64,000 nucleotides of DNA from positions 124,001 through 188,000 of the forward strand of contig NZ_JBMGJC010000001.1 of the NCBI RefSeq assembly GCF_048984525.1. Reading direction: 5' to 3'. Below the pieces are notes generated by a model that was given only the letters and a program-made list of their open reading frames with translations, searched no databases and was not told the DNA's origin. The stretch comes from Syntrophopropionicum propionicicum_A (GTDB lineage Bacteria; Bacillota; Desulfotomaculia; Desulfotomaculales; Pelotomaculaceae). The translations under genes were made by a program, and so were the position numbers. Shown here one piece after another: positions 16,843 to 26,207 of this stretch (position 1 is its first letter; each line of letters starts with the position of its first letter).

Positions 16843-18300
16843 TCACTTAAGCAAGCGCTTCAGCACCTTTCCGCTTGCGCCTCTGGGCAGTTCCTCTTTA
16901 ACCTCGAATATTTCCGGGATCTTATATATGGAAAGCCTTCCTTTCAGAAAGCGAAAAAGTTCATGTTTATCCGGCGTAAAGCCCTCCGCCAGAATTATGA
17001 AGGCTTTAATGATCTCACCCTTGACCGGGTGGGGAACACCGATCACAGCTGCCTCCGCCACCGACTGGTGAGACGCCAGCGCCTCCTCAACCTCGCCGGG
17101 ATACACATTATACCCGGCTGTAATTATAAGCTCTTTTTTGCGGCCCACGATAAATATATAACCGTCCTGGTCACAGTAGGCCAGGTCGCCGGTATAAAGC
17201 CAGCCGCTTCTTAGCGCCGACCGGGTTTCTTCTTCCCTGTTAAAGTAACCTTTCATAACGTTGGGCCCTTTAACGATTAGCTCTCCCACCTCGCCGGCCG
17301 GCAGTTCCCTGCCTTCATCATCCACTATTTTTACATCCACACCAGCCAGCGGCAGTCCGACCGACTTTATTTTACGGACACCGTCCAGCGGGTTCAGGCT
17401 GACCACAGGGGAGGCCTCAGATAGCCCGTATCCTTCGATTATAGGAAAGTTAAAGAGCTTCTCAAAAGCAATCATATGTTCTTCAGAGATGGAATCACCT
17501 CCTGAGATGGCATACTTCAAGGTGGGGAAGGGAGCCTGGCGCCGCAGCTTGAGCAGCACCGCAAACATGCTCGGCACGCCGCAAAATACCGTCACTCCTT
17601 TTTGTGACAGCACCTGCAGCACTTCCTTGGGCCTGAAGGCGTCAAGTATGGTTATGGAGCAGCCAAGGTACAGCGGCAGCAGTACGCTGGTCGCCCAGCC
17701 AAAACTGTGGAACATGGGCAGCACAGCCAGAAAGTTGTCGCCGGGGCCAAAGTCGGAAACGTAGTCCATGGACTTGACGTTGCCGTTCAGGTTGTTGTGC
17801 GTCAGCATGGCGGCCTTGGGATGGCCGATAGTGCCTGAAGTATAAAGAAATGTGCATATTGACTCCGGGTCTGAGGCAGGGAAATACGCCAGCTGTGCGG
17901 CTGCTATCTCGCTGCGGCATTTTTCGTCGATTATAACAGGGGTAACAGACTGTCCCGGCAGCTGAGAAAACGCCCTGCCGATAGCTTCGTTTGTTATCAG
18001 AAAGCGTGCGCCGGAATCTTTCAGCATAAAAGCAAGCTCCGGCGGTGACTGCAGCAGGTTTAAAGGGACGGCTACGCCGCCGGCGCGGGTTATGCCAAAA
18101 TAAGAATAGATGAACTCCGGGCAATTGGGGAGAGCGATCGCAGCTCTGTCACCCGGCTTAAGGCCCAGGCCGGCACAGTAACTTGCGTATTTCCCTATAT
18201 TATCTTCCAGCTGGCCGTAGCTGACAGTAACATCTTTAAAATATAATGCCGGTCTATTTACGTCCTGGCTGTTATCTTTGTGTATGTTATGAATGTTCAC
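16843..18300 (-). CDS. Acyl-CoA synthetase (class I adenylate-forming enzyme)
   Basis: Activates a carboxylic acid, probably a fatty or aromatic acid, to its CoA thioester through an acyl-adenylate. The 485 residues hold the core motifs: YTSGTIGHPKAAMLTH (phosphate loop), GYGLSEASPVVS, YTGDLAYCDQDGYIFIVGRK and the C-terminal PRGASGKVLKR with the catalytic Lys. GTG 18300 is the start, with GGGAGG ten bases upstream. The frame stays open for another 80 codons, but those overlap the divergent ABC gene and look non-coding. Substrate cannot be told from sequence alone. Confidence 0.9.
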   Translation of the reverse strand: MNIHNIHKDNSQDVNRPALYFKDVTVSYGQLEDNIGKYASYCAGLGLKPGDRAAIALPNCPEFIYSYFGITRAGGVAVPLNLLQSPPELAFMLKDSGARFLITNEAIGRAFSQLPGQSVTPVIIDEKCRSEIAAAQLAYFPASDPESICTFLYTSGTIGHPKAAMLTHNNLNGNVKSMDYVSDFGPGDNFLAVLPMFHSFGWATSVLLPLYLGCSITILDAFRPKEVLQVLSQKGVTVFCGVPSMFAVLLKLRRQAPFPTLKYAISGGDSISEEHMIAFEKLFNFPIIEGYGLSEASPVVSLNPLDGVRKIKSVGLPLAGVDVKIVDDEGRELPAGEVGELIVKGPNVMKGYFNREEETRSALRSGWLYTGDLAYCDQDGYIFIVGRKKELIITAGYNVYPGEVEEALASHQSVAEAAVIGVPHPVKGEIIKAFIILAEGFTPDKHELFRFLKGRLSIYKIPEIFEVKEELPRGASGKVLKRLLK

Positions 18301-18496
18301 CCTTATAAAACCTCCCGGTCGTATCTTAACAGGCATTATTTTCGACAGACTGAGCTTATAATCCTCCGTTGGGCGTTCCCTTTTATTGTAAAGATGAATA
18401 AAATATCTGCTCTGGCGCCCTGACGTATATTTGACCCAAAAAGAGCTGAAAGTTATAATGATATTGGCAATTGCTAGAAGCAGCGGGGGTTTTTTG

Positions 18497-19435
18497 TTGG
18501 ACCAAGTAATTACCGCACAAAACCTGGTAAAAAAGTACAATGGTAAGACAGCGGTTAAAGGAATAAACTTTCACGTCCGGCAGAGAGAATGCTTCGGCAT
18601 CCTGGGGCCGAACGGCGCGGGAAAATCCTCTATCGCTAAAATGGTTTACTGTTTTTCTCCTGTGTCGGCGGGATCGCTCATTGTACTTGGTATGGACGTG
18701 ATGTCAAAGCCAAGGGAGATTAAAAAAAGGCTGGGTGTGGTCGCCCAGGACAACAACCTCGACACCGATTTGACCGTACTGGAAAACCTTCTGGTATATG
18801 GCAGTTTTTTTAATATCCCCGCCCGCCGGGTTGCCGCGGCCTCTGTTGAAATTCTTGATTTTTTTGCCCTCGGCGACTATATGAACGATAAGGTTGAAAG
18901 GCTCTCCGGCGGGATGAAAAGGAGGCTTACAATCGCCAGGGCTCTGATAAATTCCCCGGAAATCCTGATCCTGGACGAACCCACTACCGGACTTGACCCG
19001 CAGGCAAGGCACCTGCTATGGCAAAAGTTAAGAAGCCTTAAAGAGCGGGGAGTGACACTCCTTTTGACCACGCATTACATGGATGAGGCGGAACACCTGT
19101 GCGACCGGCTTATAATAATGGATGAGGGAGCCATACTCGAAGAAGGCCGGCCGGAAGACTTGGTGGCCCGACACATTGGGAACCAGGTCCTGGAAATAGG
19201 GCTGGGAAGCGCTGCCGAAGATGATATCCTCAAATGCGGGGGTGACCGGATCAGGGGCTATCAAAATGTCGGTGACATGATGTTTGTATATCCCACTGAC
19301 GGGCAGGCGCTTATGGAAACACTCAGGCCGTTGACCGGGAGTTTCTCCCGCTTGATGCTGCGCGGCGCTAATTTGGAGGACGTATTTTTAAAGCTTACCG
19401 GGAGAGGGCTGGTGGAAGAAAATGTACCGTCCTGA
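18497..19435 (+). CDS. ABC-2 type exporter ATP-binding protein
   Basis: A 312-residue ATPase of the DrrA/NodI-like group. Visible motifs are Walker A GPNGAGKSS, signature LSGGMKRRL, Walker B LILDEPTTGLD and switch His TTHYMDEAE. The C-terminal 80 residues form the accessory domain typical of this group. TTG 18497 is chosen because GGGGG lies seven bases upstream; the frame is open further up without a good site. The 3' end overlaps the permease gene by 14 bases, so both act as one transporter. The cargo is unknown. Confidence 0.9.
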   Translation: MDQVITAQNLVKKYNGKTAVKGINFHVRQRECFGILGPNGAGKSSIAKMVYCFSPVSAGSLIVLGMDVMSKPREIKKRLGVVAQDNNLDTDLTVLENLLVYGSFFNIPARRVAAASVEILDFFALGDYMNDKVERLSGGMKRRLTIARALINSPEILILDEPTTGLDPQARHLLWQKLRSLKERGVTLLLTTHYMDEAEHLCDRLIIMDEGAILEEGRPEDLVARHIGNQVLEIGLGSAAEDDILKCGGDRIRGYQNVGDMMFVYPTDGQALMETLRPLTGSFSRLMLRGANLEDVFLKLTGRGLVEENVPS

Positions 19436-20192
19436 CCTCTCGCCGCTGGTATGGAAAGTTTTCAAAAGACATTTGCTGGCCTACCGGAAGACCTGGAAGG
19501 TCAGCATCTCGTTTAACTTCTTTGAGCCGCTATTCTACCTGACGGCTTTCGGCTTCGGCCTGGGAGCCTACCTCCAGCCGATGGAAGGAGTATCTTACAT
19601 CGAGTACCTGGCGCCGGGCCTGATCGCTTACTCGGCCATGTTTGCGTCCACTATTGAGTGTACATACGGTATTTTTGTCAGGATGGAATACCAGAAGTCC
19701 TACCAGGCCATTGTAGCGACACCGGCGAGTATTTATGACGTGGTTATGGGAGACATGCTGTTCGGAGCTTTTAAATCGGTCATGTACGGCGCTGTAATAC
19801 TGATCGTCATCTCTGTGCTGGGGCTGGTTAAATCACCACTGGCCATATTAATCCTGCCTGTGCTCGCTTTGTCAGGGCTGCTGTTTTCTGCGCTGGCAGC
19901 CACTTGGACCGGATTGGTGCCGAACATCGACAGCTTTAATTACTTCTTTTCGCTGCTGATAACCCCGATGTACTTGATTTCCGGGGTGTTTTTCCCACTC
20001 TCCGGGCTGCCGGTTATAATACAGAAACTAGCCTGGTTCAGCCCTCTTTATCACCTGGTTAACATATCCCGCGGGCTTGTCACGGGTAATGCCGGCGCAT
20101 ATATGGCGGGAGACCTTGCCTGGCTGCTGGTTGTGTCTTTGATAATTTTACCGGTCCCGGTTTACTTGCTGCGCCGGTTGATAATAAGGTAA
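19422..20192 (+). CDS. ABC-2 type permease
   Basis: A 256-residue membrane protein with six hydrophobic segments and the ABC-2 layout, including EYLAPGLIAYSAMFAS and the C-terminal SPLYHLVNISRGL. It resembles NodJ/DrrB-type exporters of lipids, drugs or polysaccharides. It overlaps the ATPase gene and probably forms a homodimer with it. Confidence 0.9.
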   Translation: MYRPDLSPLVWKVFKRHLLAYRKTWKVSISFNFFEPLFYLTAFGFGLGAYLQPMEGVSYIEYLAPGLIAYSAMFASTIECTYGIFVRMEYQKSYQAIVATPASIYDVVMGDMLFGAFKSVMYGAVILIVISVLGLVKSPLAILILPVLALSGLLFSALAATWTGLVPNIDSFNYFFSLLITPMYLISGVFFPLSGLPVIIQKLAWFSPLYHLVNISRGLVTGNAGAYMAGDLAWLLVVSLIILPVPVYLLRRLIIR

Positions 20193-20211
20193 TAATACGG
20201 GAGGTCTTATT

Positions 20212-20796
20212 TTGGACAGGATTAAATCAGCCTATGAAATGGCCATGGAGCGTTTTCAACAGAGGAAGGAAGTGCCGCCGGAAGAGATTGAAAAAATGGA
20301 GCACATCCCGGTCGGAAAAGCGATGGCAGCTAGATATTTAAACGAAAAAGACTTTGACTTTTTATCAGAGATGAATAAATATCCTGATAAAATAAAAGGG
20401 TATATGGCGGAAGGCGCGCTGGAAACCTTCTTAAGCAACATCCAGCTGCCGGTTGACAGGGCTGCTTTTGACACGACTAAAAAAGCCCTGGAAGGGATAA
20501 CGCTCCTCAAGGTAAACAAAGACGCCCTCAGGGAAGTGTACGGCCAAATTGAACACCTCTTTAATTATTATGAAAAAACTCTTGAACAGGCATTTGGACA
20601 GTTTAAAGAAAGGTTTTCGGCCAAGATGGCCTCGTCGATGCAATCAATAGAAAAGAAAATGGGGGCCAAAATAAAAGTGGACCCGGAAAAACAGCCCGGC
20701 TTCCGGGAAGAATGGTCGCGGGTAGTGAACAGCTTTAACGCCCAGTATAACCAGGTACTGGCCGAGCAGAAAGAAAAGCTCAAGAAAGTCAGGTGA
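20212..20796 (+). CDS. Helical cytoplasmic protein of unknown function
   Basis: A 194-residue, charged, strongly helical protein without Cys, signal peptide or membrane segment. The second half (about 110-194) looks like a coiled coil. TTG start with GGGAGGT seven bases upstream. It lies 20 bases after the ABC-2 permease and is probably co-transcribed. I do not recognise the family. Confidence 0.7.
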   Translation: MDRIKSAYEMAMERFQQRKEVPPEEIEKMEHIPVGKAMAARYLNEKDFDFLSEMNKYPDKIKGYMAEGALETFLSNIQLPVDRAAFDTTKKALEGITLLKVNKDALREVYGQIEHLFNYYEKTLEQAFGQFKERFSAKMASSMQSIEKKMGAKIKVDPEKQPGFREEWSRVVNSFNAQYNQVLAEQKEKLKKVR

Positions 20797-21225
20797 GACA
20801 TGAGACGTGAGACGTGAGACGTGAGTATATACTGCATTCCTTTTGGGTCTTTCTTAACCCTTGAGATAACATTCACGATCAATCTCAAGTCTAACATCTT
20901 AATAATGCGGCTGGTTTCTAAACGCGACTGGGGTACTGTTCTCTGGTCGCGTTCAATTTATGATCATATATATTTCAATCCTGTCTAGTATCCCAAACAG
21001 GTGGGCGGTTCTCTTTTCTTGCAGGGTAGAATTTGTCACTACAAGGAGGCGATTCTCTTGTATTGTAGGGTCGGATTTATCCGACCATTTTGTTCGGCTG
21101 AAGCCGAACCTACCATTTCAGAGACCGGAAGTCTGAAGTCGGAGGTCGAGCCGGATATCTGATGTCTGACGTAAGTTATAAGTTCCAACATTATTTCACG
21201 CGTCTCATTCCCCACGTCCCACTTC
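20797..21225. repeat. Intergenic repeat cluster
   Basis: No gene in 430 bases. It holds a tandem of GAGACGTGA units at 20797-20822, a hairpin AACGCGAC/GTCGCGTT at 20918-20954, a second copy of the double-hairpin unit (GGTCGGATttATCCGACC and TTCGGCTGAAGCCGAA framed by TGTAGG/CCTACC) at 21064-21115, and a stretch at 21121-21175 of GAAGTCGGAGGTCG type. A minus-strand relative of the GACGTGAG tract closes it at 21199-21232. The same families recur at 11120-11340 and 23708-23738. Confidence 0.7.
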
Positions 21226-22500
21226 TCACTTTCCGGGTTTGCCGGCCGGGATTGGCTTATAAATAAAAGACGCCGGGTTAGCTTGTGAGCCCTTTGCTTT
21301 TCCAAATATAAAAAACACAACCGCGCCTGCCAGGGCCAGGCCGGCCGAGCTCCAGAACATGAGCCCGGTCCCTTTCGCCATCAGAAAACCATAGAGGGGA
21401 GGGCCGGCGGCGACGCCGAAAAACCTCACGCTGCCGTAAAGCGAAGTGATTAATCCGCGCTCCTTTATTGTAGCCGCGCTTGTTATAAGCATGTTCAAAC
21501 AGGGCAGCACCAGTCCCGTGCTGACCCCGATTACTGAAATAGCGGCGAAGTAAAAAATAACCCCTTTAGCCAGCGGCAAGAATATCAGTGCCGCCGTCAT
21601 AATACTGAGACCTGTTATCACCAGTATTTTCATCAACGCTTCTTTCTTCTTGATAATAAAACCGGTTATAAAAGAAGTAGCGCTCATGAATAAAACCGGG
21701 ATCGCCAGCACCAGCCCTTTGGGGATGCCGTCCAATCCGTACTGCTGTTCCAGGTATTCGGAGAGATAGAAAAGAACGCCGAAAAGCACCATCAGCGCTA
21801 TAGCGCCCGCCAGGTAAGAGGAGAGCAGCAGGCCTTTTTGATCTTTAAACACTTTCGCAAATGATTTCAAATACTGCCCTAATTTTTGTTTGGCACGGCC
21901 TTCAGGCTCTTTTACCAGCAGCCACATCCCCACAACCACCGGTATTACTACTAACGGGAAAAATATAAAAGCGGCATACCAGGCCAAAAGGCCGACAGCC
22001 GAACCGAGGACAGGGCTTAAGACCTTGCCGAGCCCATTTGAAGCTTCGATTGACCCCAGTGAACGGCTGCGTTCCTTGTCTTTAAACAGGTCTCCGCACA
22101 GCGCCATGGCGATCGGCGCGGTTCCGGCGGCGCCGATGCCCTGGACGACCCTGCCGGCCAGGATTAACACATAAGCATACTGTTTGAAAAAAACAGCCGC
22201 CAGGGCGGCGATAAGCCCGCCCGCGCCGTATACAACCAGAGCCGGGATGATCACCGCTTTTCTCCCGTAACGGTCTGAAAGAAAGCCGGTCACAGGTATA
22301 ATTATACCGGCCGGCAGGGAAAACAGCGTAATTATTAAACTTACCTGCACTGAGGATAAATTAAGCGAGTTCCTGATATCGGGAAGGACGGGGATCAGCA
22401 TTGAATTGCCCAGGACCATTATAAACGGGACTCCGGACAGTGCTGCGACCACCAGCCAGTAGTTTTTTGGGGTTTTTTGGGCGTCTGAGCTTTCAGTCAT
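21226..22500 (-). CDS. MFS efflux transporter
   Basis: A 424-residue major facilitator with about twelve hydrophobic segments. The cytoplasmic loop motif A is visible as GFLSDRYGRKAVI near residue 80, and the motif C-like stretch with GIGAAGTAPIA near residue 130. It belongs to the drug/multidrug proton antiporter branch. ATG start with GGAGGG upstream. It is transcribed alone and away from glpX. The substrate is unknown. Confidence 0.85.
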   Translation of the reverse strand: MTESSDAQKTPKNYWLVVAALSGVPFIMVLGNSMLIPVLPDIRNSLNLSSVQVSLIITLFSLPAGIIIPVTGFLSDRYGRKAVIIPALVVYGAGGLIAALAAVFFKQYAYVLILAGRVVQGIGAAGTAPIAMALCGDLFKDKERSRSLGSIEASNGLGKVLSPVLGSAVGLLAWYAAFIFFPLVVIPVVVGMWLLVKEPEGRAKQKLGQYLKSFAKVFKDQKGLLLSSYLAGAIALMVLFGVLFYLSEYLEQQYGLDGIPKGLVLAIPVLFMSATSFITGFIIKKKEALMKILVITGLSIMTAALIFLPLAKGVIFYFAAISVIGVSTGLVLPCLNMLITSAATIKERGLITSLYGSVRFFGVAAGPPLYGFLMAKGTGLMFWSSAGLALAGAVVFFIFGKAKGSQANPASFIYKPIPAGKPGK

Positions 22501-22714
22501 AATTATCCCTCCGGATCTTTAAACTTCCCCCTGTTTTAAAAAATAAACTTTTAAGAATTTAAAGATTATGGATATTAAAAAAATATCCAATTGCTGTAAA
22601 TATCGTTGCAGGGGTATTCAATTCAATTTGACAGGTATATAGTATATTTAAAAGCACTACTATAAAGGGCCGTTTTCATTAACGCCTTTTATTTTTTTAC
22701 GGGGAGTGGGACAG

Positions 22715-23692
22715 ATGGATAGAGAACTCGCAATGGAACTGATAAGGGTAACAGAGGTCGCGGCGCTTGCTTCCGCAAGGTGGATGGGCCGGGGACAAAA
22801 AAATGAAGCGGATGAGGCGGCGACAAACGCCATGCGACGGATGTTTGATTCAGTTTCCATAAATGGAACAGTGGTTATAGGGGAGGGGGAAATGGACGAA
22901 GCCCCCATGCTCTATATCGGAGAGAAAGTTGGAAATGCCGCCTCACCGGAAGTAGACGTGGCCGTTGACCCGCTGGAAGGCACAAATATCCTGGCAAAAG
23001 GTCTGCCCAATGCCATGTCGGTCATCGCCATAGCCGACAAGGGCAACCTCCTGCACGCGCCGGACATGTATATGGAAAAGCTTGCCGTTGGCCCGAAGGC
23101 GGCCGGCAGGGTCCACCTCGACGATCCTATCGAGGTAACCCTAAGAATTGTGGCGGAAGCCAATAACAAAAAAGTATCCGAGTGCGTAGTGATTATACTG
23201 GAAAGGCCGCGCCATAAGAAACTTATTGACGCGGTGCGCAAAGCAGGGGCCAGGGTGAGGCTGATCGGTGACGGCGACGTTAGCTCTGCCATATCCACGG
23301 CCTTTGATGATACAGGCATTGATATATGCGCTGGAATCGGCGGGGCGCCTGAAGGAGTAATCGCGGCGGCCGCCTTAAAATGCCTGGGCGGTGAAATGCA
23401 GGCCCGCCTTGTGCCGGAAGACGATGATGAGTACCAGCGCTGCATCAGGATGGGTATTGCCGACCCTAAAAAAATATTGTCCATGGATGATCTCGTAAAG
23501 GGTGATGACGCGATTTTCTCCGCCACCGGCGTTACGGACGGGGAACTTCTAAGAGGGGTGCGCTTTTACGGCGGCGATAGGGCTGAGACACATTCGGTGG
23601 TTATGAGGGCCAAAACCTGCACTGTGCGTTTCATAAGGGCGATCCACAAGCTGGACCGCAAACCATACCCTTTCCTTAGCTTTCCCGCTTAG
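22715..23692 (+). CDS. glpX: Fructose-1,6-bisphosphatase class II
   Basis: Removes the 1-phosphate of fructose 1,6-bisphosphate in gluconeogenesis. The 325-residue protein has the GlpX signatures: ALASARWMGRG, GEGEMDEAPMLYIGE, the metal-binding DPLEGTN, and IGGAPEGVIAAAA. ATG 22715 is chosen with GGGGAGTG eight bases upstream; GTG 22706 lies inside that site. Together with pfkA in the same window it sets the direction of the hexose-phosphate step. Confidence 0.95.
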   Translation: MDRELAMELIRVTEVAALASARWMGRGQKNEADEAATNAMRRMFDSVSINGTVVIGEGEMDEAPMLYIGEKVGNAASPEVDVAVDPLEGTNILAKGLPNAMSVIAIADKGNLLHAPDMYMEKLAVGPKAAGRVHLDDPIEVTLRIVAEANNKKVSECVVIILERPRHKKLIDAVRKAGARVRLIGDGDVSSAISTAFDDTGIDICAGIGGAPEGVIAAAALKCLGGEMQARLVPEDDDEYQRCIRMGIADPKKILSMDDLVKGDDAIFSATGVTDGELLRGVRFYGGDRAETHSVVMRAKTCTVRFIRAIHKLDRKPYPFLSFPA

Positions 23693-23744
23693 TAATTTCT
23701 ATTTACATCTGACATCCAATTTCCGGCTTCCGACTTCTGCTTTT

Positions 23745-23774
23745 GCGGCAGGCATCTATTACCTGCCGCTTTTT
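23745..23774 (+). terminator. Terminator after glpX
   Basis: GCGGCAGG at 23745-23752 pairs with CCTGCCGC at 23762-23769, then five T. A decayed dispersed repeat (23708-23738) lies just before it. Confidence 0.85.
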
Positions 23775-23836
23775 CAGGTTATAATCTAAAATAGCTGGCA
23801 GCAGAAATTAATAAATTTTCCCGGGAGGGAAAACTT

Positions 23837-24496
23837 GTGACGGGATTTTTCAAAATCGACCATGTTGAATATCACCTCGGCTCCGCTGGCCGCACTGTCA
23901 GCGTATCATCCAGCCTGGAAGAAGGATCGCTGCTGGTAGTGAAAGGGTCGTCAGGCGCCGGCAAAACAACCCTGCTGAAGATTTTGGCAAGGCTTATGAA
24001 GTGCGACAGGGGCCTGGTCTCTTTCCTGGGAGAAGACTGGCTTTCGTATTCTCCCCAGCAGTGGCGCAGCAAAATTAATTACACAGCCCAGAAACCGGCT
24101 ATTTTCAGCGGGACGGTGCTCGATAACCTGAAAAAGCCTTTTGAACTAAAAATAAAGAAAGAACAGTTTAATTCCAGCGAAGCTCTGGACGGGCTGAGGG
24201 CATTATTATTGAATGAGGATTTACTGGGCCAGGATGCCCGCACTCTTTCCGGCGGCGAAATGGCAAGAATAGCGCTGCTGCGATCAGCTCTTTTCAAGCC
24301 GAACATTTTACTTCTGGATGAACCCTTTGCAGCCCTCGATGATAATTCCGCCAGGGCGGTAATGGCTTTTTTGAGGATTTGGGCCGGAAGTGAAGCTGGC
24401 CGCGGCATAATTATGGTAACCCATAATGACATTTATAAAGATATTACGGATATTATCATCCACGAGGTTGTACTCCCCGGGCCGGGGGTGAATTAA
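23837..24496 (+). CDS. ABC transporter ATP-binding protein, FetA-like
   Basis: A 219-residue ABC ATPase with Walker A GSSGAGKTT, signature LSGGEMARI, Walker B LLLDEPFAALD and switch His VTHND. With the UPF0014 permease that starts at the very next base it forms a FetAB/YbbLM pair, which in Escherichia coli has been linked to iron export and peroxide tolerance. The role here is inferred from that pairing. GTG start with GGGAGGG upstream. Confidence 0.85.
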   Translation: MTGFFKIDHVEYHLGSAGRTVSVSSSLEEGSLLVVKGSSGAGKTTLLKILARLMKCDRGLVSFLGEDWLSYSPQQWRSKINYTAQKPAIFSGTVLDNLKKPFELKIKKEQFNSSEALDGLRALLLNEDLLGQDARTLSGGEMARIALLRSALFKPNILLLDEPFAALDDNSARAVMAFLRIWAGSEAGRGIIMVTHNDIYKDITDIIIHEVVLPGPGVN

Positions 24497-25294
24497 TTGG
24501 ACGTTGGCATAATACCTATATCCAACCTGCAGCTTGCCCTGAGCGTTATTTTAGTATTAATCGCGGGCGTTATTTCGGCCGCGTTAAGGCTTGAACTGCT
24601 CAAGCCGCTGCTGTGGGGCACTGTCAGGACTTTTGTCCAGCTGACGCTGATCGGCTATGCCCTTACATATATTTTCAAGCTAAACAACCTGTTCCTGATC
24701 GTGGTAATCATAACCATGATGACCCTGGTGGCATCCGGAACAGCCGCGCGGAGGTCGCCGCGAGCGGTGCGGCATACCCTGGCGCTCGCGTTTGTTTCTC
24801 TCTGGGCCAGCACTTTTATCGTAGGGACAATAGTCGTGGCCCTGATCATAGCTCCTGAGCCCTGGTACTCGGCCAGGATAGCCATACCTATTTTCGGCAT
24901 GATCCTGGGCAACTCGATGAACGGTATCGCCCTTTCACTTGACCGCCTGTTTTCAGAAGTCAGGTCAAATATATCCGAAATAGAAGCTTTGCTCAGTTTC
25001 GGCGCATCACCATGGGAGTCTGTCAGAGAATGCGTTAAGGAAGCGCTGCGATCCGGTATGACCCCGACAATTAATTCACTTATGGTCGTCGGCCTGGTCA
25101 GCCTGCCGGGTATGATGACCGGGCAGATCCTGAGCGGCGCGGACCCTCAACAGGCCGTCCGCTACCAGATAGTAGTAATGCTTATGATAGCCGCGGCGGT
25201 TGCGATAGGGTGCCTGATACTGGTTTTAATGTCTTACAAAAAATTATTTACAAAAGAAGATGCGATAGCGCAGTATGTTTTTGACCGGGAATAA
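24497..25294 (+). CDS. UPF0014 family permease, FetB-like
   Basis: A 265-residue membrane protein with seven or so hydrophobic segments and the UPF0014 hallmarks: LLWGTVRTFVQLTLIGY near residue 37, IPIFGMILGNSMNGIALSL near residue 130 and SLPGMMTGQILSGADPQQA near residue 195. It starts (TTG) directly after the FetA-like stop, with GGGGGTG upstream, so the two are translationally coupled. Confidence 0.88.
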   Translation: MDVGIIPISNLQLALSVILVLIAGVISAALRLELLKPLLWGTVRTFVQLTLIGYALTYIFKLNNLFLIVVIITMMTLVASGTAARRSPRAVRHTLALAFVSLWASTFIVGTIVVALIIAPEPWYSARIAIPIFGMILGNSMNGIALSLDRLFSEVRSNISEIEALLSFGASPWESVRECVKEALRSGMTPTINSLMVVGLVSLPGMMTGQILSGADPQQAVRYQIVVMLMIAAAVAIGCLILVLMSYKKLFTKEDAIAQYVFDRE

Positions 25295-25396
25295 CAGCAG
25301 CCTGCAAAATCCGGTTGTTGCCCAATTATCATGTATGTGGTAATTTAATACTAACTCTGCAGGATTAAAAGTACACCGGACAGGGAGGAGCATTTA

Positions 25397-26182
25397 TTGG
25401 ATTACTCATTAGTAAGCAACCATATTGTGTTTGATATCGATGAAATACTGGAGATGATTGAGGAGTACATAGAAGAATACTTGCTTTTGGAGCACTATTT
25501 CGAAGATCAGCTGGTCGAGTCAACTATCATATACCTTGAAGATATTGAGGTTGAATTTGATCCCGGCGATGCGGGAATGTATTTTAAACAGAAGTACATG
25601 CAAAATGAATCTGAAGAGCACGATTTTTCCAGCTTTTTAAGAAATACCTTCCCCACCAGCCTGTTTATTAACGATTCCCAGATTGAAATAGAGATACAAA
25701 ACGGGCGCATTGTCTGCCTGCTGGGAAACAGGGGGGAATTAATCCTGAGGACCGGTATGGACAGCTTCGTATTTTCACCGCTGTTCAAGCTTTCAATAAA
25801 GCCTGACAAGGCGCAGGTACTATTAAACGCGGTTATTACAGCTTATAAAAAGAACTACGAAAATGTGGCCAATGAGAAACTAAATCCTGAGTCCTACTCC
25901 ATGTTCTCAGGTGTTTGCCTGATGGCACTGGCTAAAATAAATGAACTTCCCACCAGCGGCTACGAACTCAACCTCTCCCATGATGAAATGCTGCTTTTCG
26001 GCCTGGCCCTGAATTTAGCCGGTGAAAACGCTGACAAGGAAACCCTGGCGGTAACGCGCCAGATCATGGAGCAAATAAAAAAATACTTCCCTGAAATCGA
26101 GCATATTTCGCCCGAAAGTTTTGAATCAACACCAAGGATGGGCAAGATCCTGGACTTCAAAAAGCCTGACGACAAAAAGTAA
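25397..26182 (+). CDS. Protein of unknown function
   Basis: A 261-residue acidic soluble protein. The first 60 residues are very rich in Glu and Ile. No signal peptide, membrane segment or Cys cluster is seen. The TTG start at 25397 has GGGAGGAG upstream. It lies 25 bases before the Old Yellow Enzyme gene, so the two may share a transcript. I do not recognise the family. Confidence 0.7.
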   Translation: MDYSLVSNHIVFDIDEILEMIEEYIEEYLLLEHYFEDQLVESTIIYLEDIEVEFDPGDAGMYFKQKYMQNESEEHDFSSFLRNTFPTSLFINDSQIEIEIQNGRIVCLLGNRGELILRTGMDSFVFSPLFKLSIKPDKAQVLLNAVITAYKKNYENVANEKLNPESYSMFSGVCLMALAKINELPTSGYELNLSHDEMLLFGLALNLAGENADKETLAVTRQIMEQIKKYFPEIEHISPESFESTPRMGKILDFKKPDDKK

Positions 26183-26207
26183 TATCATCAAAGTGGGGAG
26201 ACAAAAG

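Noticed and set aside
18301..18540. Upstream extension of the acyl-CoA synthetase frame
   Set aside because: It lacks similarity to the family, overlaps the divergent ABC gene, and GTG 18300 has a proper ribosome site.
22628..22666. TTGACA at 22628 as promoter of glpX
   Set aside because: The nearest -10-like TATAAA is 27 bases away, so the pair is not convincing.
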